Shown here: positions 1 through 12,000 of the stretch, piece by piece
Position numbering within the stretch: position 1 is the first letter of the stretch
Layout: the number at the start of each line of letters is the position of its first letter
Source: Antedon mediterranea
Taxonomy: Eukaryota; Echinodermata; Crinoidea; Comatulida; Antedonidae
DNA: 60,000 nucleotides
Direction: 5' to 3'
Assembly (NCBI RefSeq): GCF_964355755.1
Contig: NC_092680.1
Location: 21,183,001-21,243,000, forward strand
Position numbers and translations under genes: made by a program
Notes under the pieces: model-generated
Told to the model about the DNA's origin: nothing
Seen by the model: only the letters and a program-made list of their open reading frames with translations
Database searches by the model: none

Positions 1-1
1 A

Positions 2-3000
2 AGACATCTTCGTCTATCTGTTGACCAGCGGTTATCTGGTGGAAACCAGTCTGTAATCAGTGTAACGTCTAAGCAAACGCTGGATAGACAAGGCTATAAT
101 GAAAATGAGGAGATCGTGTTTGAAGAGGCCATTATTGATACCATAGGCAAGGAAAAAATAAAAATTATAAAATGAATTTTAAACCCTGTTAAGAGAAAGA
201 TTTGGGACCCAACAAGATGTGGTGCAGCAGTAGTATAAATTACCCTTGATTTTGTCATACTTACAAGATTAGAAAGATGACAAAAACATTTTTTTTTTCA
301 AACAAAATAATTCTTGTATTGTTGAGTACAATTATTGTAACTAATCATCTTGCAATGTATAGCCAATGTGTTCACTATCAAGTTGATAGTATCAACTATA
401 TAACATACATCTGCCTTCAGTTTCTCATGTGAAGATGATTCATGAAACATCCAATATGATAGAATGTTGAATGGAAGTGAAATAAGTAAAGAGTCACTAT
501 TTGACTTTTGTTAATTTAGGGGCTTTTGCGATGATTCTTCCGGACTACCAGAAGATTGAGATCATGATGTTTATCATGGGCAAAGTACCTAGCCCAAAGT
601 TTCCTGAAGACTCGGAGGACGCGTCAGTTGTTCAGCCAATCAACGGCATCGGAGATCAACTGCTTCAGAGTATGCTGTTGAAGAGCTTGTTAGAAGTTGG
701 TAACAAGTATACCACAGGCAATATGGCTGTAACCTTCCCAGCATCCTTTTTACAACCTCTACTCAACATGTCATTGGTCACTGATTCAGGTATCATTTGC
801 ATATTCATGATTTTCTGTCTTGTTAAATTTTAAACGATATATGAAGAAAAAAACTACTTTATAATTTCATAATAATTATTGTGAATGTGTTTTCATTTTG
901 GTTTGCAGGTATCCGGCTTACTGTGCAACAAATCTTGCAGACCCTTATTGATCGCCATGACAATGTTGATAAGTTGCTAGGCAACCGACCAATCCCAGAT
1001 GATATTAAAAATCTTGGTTTGAAACTGGACAAGTCATCAAGACAGGACGCAATGTTCATGAGAAAAGTAATGTTTGTGCATGATATTAAAGAATTGTAAC
1101 TTTTAAAAGCAGTCAAGTAAACTAAGTTGCATGCCTAGAAAATTACTAAATTAGGGACCAAATCAAAAGAGAATTAGTGATGCTAAATGGTGGTGTGGAG
1201 ACCAAGTAACGGGCGCATCCAGAATGTTAACATATAATATTAATAGTCTATCAAAAATAGATATCAAAAGAAATAGTAATAATTTCATTTAGCTACACCC
1301 CCTTTTTCCACCTCTGAAACAGTTGTGTTATTATTATCTATTAAGGAAAGCTTGAAGATATATATATTATTTCTCCTAAATCTAACTCTAACAAACACTT
1401 ACGAAGTTTGAATTGTTTAAAATTAATTGTTTTAAAAACCTTAATTTTGTGATTATCAATTTCTTATTGGTTAGAATGGCTCTGATATATACTGGCATTT
1501 CTATGAAAACATGAGCCAGGCATCAAACACTATAGAGAACTTTGAAGCCATGTACTGCACACTTGCCCTGCTGCTTATTGAGCTGGGAGGCGATGACATC
1601 TTGGTGGATCTCATCGGCCTAGCTTTAGGTCTACAGGTAAGTTTGTAACATAAAGTTACTCAAAGTATTGAGTAGTGCTTTTGTTGATAACTACCCTGGT
1701 TGAGTCGGATGTTTAGAACAATACTTTTGCAAAATCTTTATTTGGAATATTTGTTGATTTTAGCAAGTTCATCCACAAAAACTAAATTAAACATAATGAT
1801 TGTGGCTAGGTTTGGTTAGGTACTTGAGTTAGAGGGGAAGGTTGGGTTTGGGAGCCATGGTTGAATTCGGCTGTTGCAATAGAATGATAGTTTAAATGTA
1901 TGCAGATTTATAAATATTTATTTTATTAAAACAAAACCAAATATATAAATAGTTGCAAAATCTTTTTTTTAAGCATTGATATTTATCAATTTGTATAATT
2001 TAATGATTCTACTAAGATACAAAACATATCTCAAAATTGTAAGATTTTGACAATAAAGTTGATTTGTATCTTATTTAATTTTAGGATTTAGCGATTTCAA
2101 ACCTTCAACTTCCCGCCTCCCATCGCTGCTGTATTCACGCCCTAGTGGCTCGCTATCTTCATCTTATCGCTGAATTGTCCGCTATTCCAGCTCTCCGCCA
2201 ACATGTGAGGGCGGTAAGTACTGATTATATTAAATTCTAGAATAGATTACTATGCTTTGCACTGTTTAATTATTCTACTATATTATGCTAATTGAGTTAT
2301 AAATAGAATTGTGATGTAATACTACAGGGTATACTGTATTGTGTAGTATAATACTACAGGGTATACTGTATTGTGTAGTATAATACTACAGGGTATACTG
2401 CATTGTGATATAATACTACAGGGTATACTGCATTGTGATATAATACTACAGGGTATACTGTATTGTGATATAATACTACAGGGTATACTGTATTGTGATA
2501 TAATACTACAGGGTATACTGTATTATGTAGTATAGAAATATGTCCATAGAATAGATTATTAACAATTTGTTATCTATTATAGAAAAATCTTAAATTTTTT
2601 TTATGAATTATAATTTTCTTTTTATGTTTGCCTTTTATAAGTATTTTGTATTATAAATATTTTATACAACAATTGTTTTTGTTTGATTGCCATAATTTTT
2701 AATTCAAGATAAAAAGATAGTTTTTAAACTCTAATGCTTTTTCTTCCTTGATAAATAGAATGATATAAAAGTGTTGACAACAGTAATTGTTAAAGACTAA
2801 ATAAAGTGCTTTCAAACTATTAGTGTTTTGTATAAATTTAAACCATGTCTTATCCATCAAATATTCCTTACATGGAAACCGACTATTTTTTCTAGGTAAT
2901 TGAAGAGAGAAAGAAGTCTGCTATTGTTATGCTTCCACCAATAGCTCTACAAACAGAGTCCAGGTATGAACGCTAAAACAACACTAAATCTGTGCTAATG

Positions 3001-6000
3001 TCTTTTTTGTTATTCCAGTCAATTTGCATAAGAATGCTATCATAACAAATAGCAAGTTGTTATAGTCAATTTATGAGTAAAAATAGCTGAAAGCAATGGA
3101 ATGGTTTTTGTTCTACATATATTGTAATACTATACACAGCTTTAAATCATAACTACTTTCCAAAATAGAATATCACCTAAGTGATTTTATTTTTCCTTTA
3201 ACATCCCCCCCCCCCACCCCCATTCCTGCATATACAGTATCCCTATTGTTTTGGTCTGTTTTTTGTATCACCATTGCCCTCATCCACTTTACTTGTACTG
3301 TTTTTCCATGTTCACCGTCCATAATTGATGATGTCACAGGGCCTTATTTGATTGTAATCCAGACACAATATAATTATTTCTAATATTTTTTTTCTCATGT
3401 ACTTCATTACATTTAATGTTATTGTGTAAATAAAAGTATATATTATTTTTATTTTTTTCCTTCACTTTATTCCAAATCATAATTTTAACTTAACAATTTT
3501 AAAACAAATGCAATAATATGAAAAGGAATAGGGCAACCACGAACAAGTAATTAGTCACCATTGATATACCACTAATTAATGTACACTTATTGTTTTTATT
3601 CTTTTAATGATCTTTTACTACTAGCAAACCATCTACACTGTTCTTCCTATTCATTAGTCTTAATGTTTTAGCTAACTATACCATTGAAACTAAACCTAAC
3701 ACATAACCTGTTTTGTTATCACTATTTATATTGCTCACTTTTAGTTTAATAAAAATAGCATGTTCAGGTTTGTTCATTATCTGATCTAGTTTTTAGTTGA
3801 AATCATTACCCTAGTATTTAATGTTGTTTATTATAGTTGTAGTTTCAGCAAATATGAAAATTTAACAGTAGCATACTGTAGTTCTACAGTATTTAGTTTC
3901 ATTATTGTGTTTTATTAACAAATAACATTGTCATCTACAATGTTATTACCTTTCCAATTATTACCTATATCATTATTACCTTTTTCTTTTCATTGTACAG
4001 TGCTATGTTTATGTACAACCATAATTTTGTTTCAACATCTAGTTTTGAATAAATAATAATAACTACTACCACCTGGTATTGTACAATGTTATCATCTTTC
4101 ATCAAATAATTAGCCTAGATGTGTTTAGGTTTAGTTTCAGTACTGTTTGTAACATTCATTAATGTATATACTGTACATTCCCCAGTACAGTATATACTGT
4201 ACATTCCCCAGTACAGTATATACTGTACATTCCCCAGTACAGTATATACTGTACATTCCCCAGTACAGTATATACTGTACATTCCCCAGTACAGTATATA
4301 CTGTACATTCCCCAGTGCAGTACTTACTTAGGCCAATGTATTAATATAAATTTGTATATTTTTACATAGCCCACTAAACTTGGATAACTTACCAGCCACT
4401 CACCTATTCAATCTTGACTTGATCAGTGAAGCACTTGCTAGTAGTGGCTATGATGTGTCTCGTCTAGCTACACCTTATGTCCACCGTCAATCTGGTAAGC
4501 ACAATTTGTTTTATTTGTAGCCATTTTGTTTCTTTGTAGCCATTTTGTTTCCTTGTAGCCATTTTGTTTCCTTGTAGCCATTGTGTGTCCTTGTAGCCAT
4601 TTTGTTTCCTGGTAGCCATGTTGTGTCCTTGTAGACATTTTGTTTCCTTGTAGCATTTTGTTTCTTGTAGCTATTTTGTTTCTTGTAGCCATTTTGTTTC
4701 CTTGTAATTGTAACCATTTTGTTTCCTTGTAGCTATTTTGTTTATTTTAGGCCATTTTATTTGTAGTCATTTTGTTTATTTTAGGCCATTTTATTTGTAG
4801 CCATTTTGTTTATTTTAGGCCATTTTATTTGTAGCCATTTTGTTTATTTTAGGCTATTTTATTTGTAGCCATTTTGTTTATTTGTAGCCATTTGGTTACC
4901 TTGTAGCTATTTTATTTGTAGCCATTTGGTTTATTTTACACCATTTTGTTACCTTGTAGCTATTTTATTTTTAGCCATTTTGCTGCCTTTTAGCCATTTT
5001 GTTTCATTTAAGATAATCATAATAGACAGAATGTTATTACTAAATGGCAAATTTCAGACAACAGACAATGTTATTTGAAATAATGAGAATTACAGTAATT
5101 ATTTACATCATTCTGTACTATAATTAGCATTTCAATTTCTAAATGATTTCATCAGAGACAGTTTGCTGAGAATGAATCTGTGTGGCATATACTAACTGTA
5201 CATGAATCTGTGTGGCATATACTAACTGTACATGTTTAATGATAAATCTGTATAGACAAAGGCAAATAATTATTGTTAAAGATTTTTTATTAAAATTTAA
5301 GTCAATTGTTTTAAAATTCTATGATTCACCGTATTTCTATATTTTTGTAATTACGGTAAAAAAAAGGTTTTACATGCATCCATTCATGTTAAAAAATCAT
5401 CTTATTTGATTTCTTGTGGTTTATGCATTTTACAACTAAAATAAATATTTATGAATTTTTAGAAAATCTGTTACCATCAATGTGCATGTCATGTTTGCTA
5501 AGATATGACGTTGTTTTACTTTTATTTATGTAAAATAATATTTTCACTTTCACTTGAATTATTTCAATTTATAAACCTTGTAACTGGCGCATTTTAAAAT
5601 GCAATCCTCTCAAAAGAAAGAATTAATAAATAAATGAATCTAAAAAAACAATACCCCAGGAGGCCAAAGTAATTGAAGCATCAATACATGTTACTACTAG
5701 AATGTACAATGTTCAACACAAAAGCTCTGTCTACACTATCAAACTTGTTTGACAAAAAATGTGATATGCCCATATATGGACACAATGATGTCATATCACT
5801 ACCATATTTGGGCACATCACTACCATATTTAGGCACATCACTACCATATTTGGGCACATCACATAGCTTTATATTGTATTCTATTTGTTTGATTTCTTTA
5901 TAGCATTGGAGCTACGTATAAGAAGTGCCACTGACCCTGGTTCTGTTGTCTTAGAAATGGAATCTGTTAATAATTCACCAGCAGGAACAAGAGTAAGAAT

Positions 6001-9000
6001 AACATGTTTCTCACCTTTACTTGTTGTTATCAAATGTTACATGTTGTTCCTATATCTCCCTAATTTGTTCCTATATCTCCTTGATTTGTTCCTATATCTC
6101 CTTAATTTGTTCCTATATCTCCTTGATTTGTTCCTATATCTCCTTGATTTGTTCCTATATCTCCTTAATTTGTTCCTATATCTCCTTAATTTGTTCCTAT
6201 ATCTACTTAATTTGTTCCTATATCTTCTTCATTTGTTCCTATATCTCCTTAATTTGTTCCTATATCTCCTTAATTTGTTCCTATATCTCCTTAATTTGTT
6301 CCTATATCTCCTTGATTTGTTCCTATATCTCCTTAATTTGTTCCTATATCTCCTTAATTTGTTCCTATATCTACTTAATTTGTTCCTATATCTCCTTAAT
6401 TTGTTCCTATATCTACTTAATTTGTTCCTATATCTACTTAATTTGTTCCTATATCCACTTAATTTGTTCCTATATCTCCTTGATTTGTTCCTATATCTCC
6501 TTAATTTGTTCCTATATCTCCTTAATTTGTTCCTATATCTACTTAATTTGTTCCTATATCTTCTTCATTTGTTCCTATATCTCCCTAATTTGTTCCTATA
6601 TCTACTTAATTTGTTCCTATATCCACTTAATTTGTTCCTATATCTTCTTGATTTGTTCCTATATCTCCTTAATTTGTTCCTATATCTACTTAATTGGTTC
6701 CTATATCTTCTTCATTTGTTCCTATATCTACTTAATTGGTTCCTATATCTTCTTCATTTGTTCCTATATCTACTTAATTTGTTCCTATATCTTCTTCATT
6801 TGTTCCTATATCTACTTAATTTGTTCCTATATCTCCCTAATTTGTTCCTATATCTACTTAATTTGTTCCTATATCTTCTTCATTTGTTCCTATATCTCCT
6901 TAATTTGTTCCTATATCTACTTAATTGGTTCCTATATCTTCTTCATTTGTTCCTATATCTACTTAATTTGTTCCTATATCTACTTAATTTGTTCCTATAT
7001 CTACTTAATTTGTTCCTATATCTACTTAATTTGTTCCTATATCTACTTAATTTGTTCCTATATCTACTTAATTTGTTCCTATCTACTTAATTGGTTCCTA
7101 TATCTTCTTCATTTGTTCCTATATCTCCTTAATCTGTTCCTATATCTCCATCATTTTTATAACCTTCAATGCTTTTTTTATTGAACACCATTTTTAGAAA
7201 CATCCAGAAGAGCAAATAACATTTGAAATTCTGAAGAAGACTTTAACCGCCCTCGACCACGAGGACAGCATAGAGTCAACTATAGAGAAGCGCCGTGACA
7301 TCTTGGAGAAGTTTCAAAATAATACGCTAGAAGTGCTAGCTTCGTCAGCCGAACAACGGGTACGTACACTATAACATTAATGTAAGCCGTGTAATATTCT
7401 TTCTCATCAGATTCTTTTCAATTAAGAAGTTACATTTTGTAAAATATAAACAAACTATGCACATACATTTTGATGCAAAATCTCAACATATTTTATAATT
7501 TGTCAAAATACATAAAACGGATATAAATCATAAATATATTCAGAATTATTTTTTATTTAATACAGTTTCTGACAGAAATATATTAAAAACTGTCATTTAT
7601 TGATTTAGTTTTAAATTATATGTTATTATGTTTTATGTCAATGTTGTTTTATACTTATTTTGTACACTGCAGGTGTTCTGTTAAGTTGACTGTATGCGTC
7701 CTAGTTACTTCACATTTTATATCGTGTATAGAATGCTGCTCTACATAATTAGAAATTTAATTTGAATCAGTGATTGTTCAATAAAACATGATGCAACATT
7801 AAATGCATTCATGTAATATTGTACGGTTGAATTTATATTATTTTCATTTATTATGTTACGCTGTTAAAATTGAAAATTAAACATCATCATGTCAGATTTT
7901 CCAGCATGACTGGCTAATGCTAGTAATATACCTTTTATGTTCCTGGACGAACTCTTAGATCATCTGATGATTTTTTCTTTTGCTGCACCCACACTCTGGA
8001 ATTCACCCCCCCCCCCTCCCCCACAAATTAAACACTGCTCTTCTGTTGCCTTATTTAAAAAATTGCTCAAAACTCATTTTTTCGACCACTAACATGCCCA
8101 GCGCCTTTGATTTTGTACCTCGGTCTTTGAATTGACGCTTTATAAATGTTGATATAATAATAATGATAATAATAATAATATAGATTTTTACACATTGTTT
8201 ATTTGTCTGTACTTGCACAGTAGGTACTGATTATAAAAGTAGTAAAATTTTAGTGCTAAAGAAAATGATATGAAAAAGAAATTTTAAAAAGTTCCACTGA
8301 TAAAAACCAAAAGAATTAATTTATAATTATGCTAAATGATGCTCTAGCCCCCTCTACAGACATACTTATTTAATTATAGTTTACCTCTACAGTGGAATTA
8401 GCTTTGTGACCTCTGAAATAGTGTGTAGTTAGCTATTATTTATTAGATACATTACTTTTGCATTATGTCATTAAAATACATTATAATGTTGAAGTGGCCA
8501 GCTTTCTTCATCATCAACACATTCTATATTGAAATATTTAAAAGATATTAGGTCAGAATTCATTAGCTGCCTCCATCAATACCGCGTTATCTCTTTACCG
8601 TCATCAACGACATCACTAAGTACACTCGCAAAAATGTGTTTGAGTAATGATGTTCTGAGTGGTTATTAACGAAGAAAAAAAATAATCAACTTTGATACAA
8701 TGTTTATATACACAGATACTGTATACATTAATACACTTGGCATGTTGAGTGTGATCCTGTCCATACTGTATCCACTATTGCAATCAGCAACACTTGTCAT
8801 TGGTCAATTACTTGTGTTAGGTTGTAGTGTTGCGTTTACCTATGCTTACCCATTGCAGTATCCATTCATAGTGTGTGACATTTTTTTGTGTTTTGACAGT
8901 CAATAAAGCCATTTGAATTAGCTTAGGAAGGATGCATTATACCCATGATATGAAACTATGCGTGAGGCTAGCTCTGCAGTGTAGAGACTCTCAAAGAATG

Positions 9001-12000
9001 TGACAGATACTGATTGACATGATATCTAAATATTAACCCAAACATTGATTGCGACGTCATTGGTATTATTCTTGGCATTTTACAATTTTGTCAAAATTGA
9101 ACGGTCTATTTTTATTTCATCGTTTTTGTTTTTATTTATTATTTAGTAGTAAATTGTATTAGTTTAAATGTATGTGTATTGTTCCTGGGGTCTTTCTCGA
9201 GACAAGAAACTTGTTTTCTTCTAGAGAAGACCCCAAATGATGGCTTATTACTATGTTTTCATTTATGTACTACCTATAATTATATTATACTGTATAATGC
9301 CATTGTTGATTAAATAAATGTTTTTTGAACTTTGAACTTTGAACTTGATAACCTCTACCTCTATGAATAAGGGTATTCAAGAGAGAAAAACTGGAATTTT
9401 AAAATAGCTTATTCAAAGTAAAATGAAATGTTACAACATTTTATTTATTATACAATACAAAATGATAAGCACCTACTTAAACAACAAAGAACCAATGATG
9501 GTACCAGAGAGAACCTGAAGGGGAATTACACCCATCTGTTGATTGTGTTATGACATCATCATTTATAATTATATCCGTGATTCCCCCACTACATCCCCAG
9601 AAAACATTTCAATAATCAACACAAGTTCCTAATCATCTATCTGTATTTGGTTATTTTAAATTTGCTGGTAGGCATAGAGCTTTGAATATCTTTACATAAA
9701 GGCAGATAGTTACAAAAAGTGTTTTTATTGTTTATATTATTATTTCTGAGAATGCTTGAATATGTACACATTAATCATAACAAATCGGGGAAACATGTGA
9801 TTTGAATGCTAGAATAAGCAATATGTTGTTTTTGTTTGCAGCATGCTGTTAAAAATAGTTTTGAAGACTGTTTTTAGAACACTGTAAATAATTGTTTAAA
9901 ATAATGATGCATTGAAATAGCTCTTATGTCAAAGATAAACAACATAAGTACACTGTAATCATGTTTTCTTTAATTATTTTACTGTGAATACATTTATCAC
10001 AAAATCAAGCCAATGAAACTATTATAAACTGGGGTGTGAGTGTTCCATTCAGATATTTGTAGAAAGGCCCCAACCTGGACCTATATTAACTTTTATTCAA
10101 AAATCTCTGTCTACTGTACACTATCAAACTTTATTTGACAAAAATAGTGTGATGTGCCCAAATATGGTGGTGATGTGCACAAATATGGTATTGATATGAC
10201 ATCATCATGTCCATATATGGAAACATCACATTTTGTTGTCACATAAAGTTTGATAGTGTAGACAGATCTTCACATGGGGATATTTCTTTTATGTGTTTTT
10301 GATGCCTGTGTATCTTTTCATATTTTTCAACCTGCCAGTTTATGACGTGGGATACACAAGTGCAATTGCATAGTTATCTTTTATCATGATGGTAAAACTG
10401 AATGAAATTAACATCATTTAAAATTAAATCATTAACTAAATCATTAATTATATCATATAAGTCATTAAATCCACAGCTGTTGAGCTATTTTGAGGTTTTC
10501 AATATGGCATTGGTATTAAATCGAATTGATCAAAATAGTATTACCTGGTCCTAATATAGCTTAAAACTGACTAAACTTTCACAAATGGAAGAAATTATGG
10601 TTATTCTTAGTTCTAATTTTGTCACGCTTGACTGCATCTGTAATTTGTTTCTTTACATTAAGCAACATTCCCATGTTGATCATTTCACATTCTCTTTAAA
10701 ACAACACATTCAAAATGAATTTTTTTTTCTCAACAACATTACTATAAGTTATAATGCAAACTCTTCAACAACAAACAAACCTAAGCCTATACTTGCTATT
10801 TGATTGGTGGATTTTGTATCACATGCTGTTCAATAATAGTTCTATTGCACATTAAATAGTGTATGTGTTCAAAACCAACATATAATGTGCAACATCTATA
10901 GCTACTGTATTCTATTATGCAGCCAAAATCAGATGCTGCTAATTATAAAATGTGTAAAATATTCCCCTCATCTTTATCATTTCAAAATGTATTTCATTTT
11001 AAAAGTATATTATCACTGAGCAGTTTCATTTCTGCTATGCCGCCCTGTGAATTAATATATATTTTAAACACATTTTATCGTAAACTACAGCGTCACATCC
11101 ACAATAATATTGTATTGTATAATATTATTTGAAATCAAAGAGTGATTTATGCTGCCATTATACTTCTTCTTCATTATTTTTAATATTACATTATGATAAT
11201 ATTATGAAAAGTAATATGTTGTAGTTTGTTTGAATAATGTGATGTAACATTGTATTGCTATAATACCTAAGGCAGCTTATAAATTACAGCCTAGTATTAT
11301 CTTGTAGATGTCGTCAACAAAAAACTACAGTATAATGAAACAACCCCAAGGCTGCTGTTTCTGATTAAATGTGTATTATTTTTAATTGTTTTATTGCTTC
11401 AAGGAAACTCATTATCATATCATTTCAAATATTGTAATTTTGTTGATATATCTATGGTTAAAACAGATCTCTTTATCTTTCAAGTATTCAACTATATTTC
11501 AATGAATACAACAATCCTCATAGAGATACACAGCAAAATTTGTCATTTAGAATAACATTAATTGATAATCAATGTGTCTAAACATAGTCTAGTCTAGTTT
11601 TATACTATCTATCAATTAGTTAGGTTTGTGTAGCAGTTTGCTATTCTACTTGTACTGTGACATTTACAAATAGTCAAATCAAACAATCAACTAGATAAAA
11701 AAGATTGCTCTGAATACTATTGTTATCAAGTAAAATGATTTCAAGTTTATGATAAAAATTGAACTGTATTTAAAACAACAAAATAATGAGTAAACATTTT
11801 AATTACATGTATAATGTAATTAATAGTATTAAATTACACTGGCCCACTTAAGACACTCGGTGCACGATGGGAATATATGGCACAAAATAGTAAAACATGC
11901 TATATCTAACTTTACAGCACAATTTTCTTTAAATAGCATTTATATTTGTTTTTTTACAGAATGAGCGACAGTTAAAGAGGTTGAATGACATACTGCAAGT

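Noticed and set aside
6021-7184. Second long open frame (CSYISLI heptads) in the 21-bp repeat
   Set aside because: It is the other frame of the same minisatellite; a repeat length divisible by three opens frames without coding.
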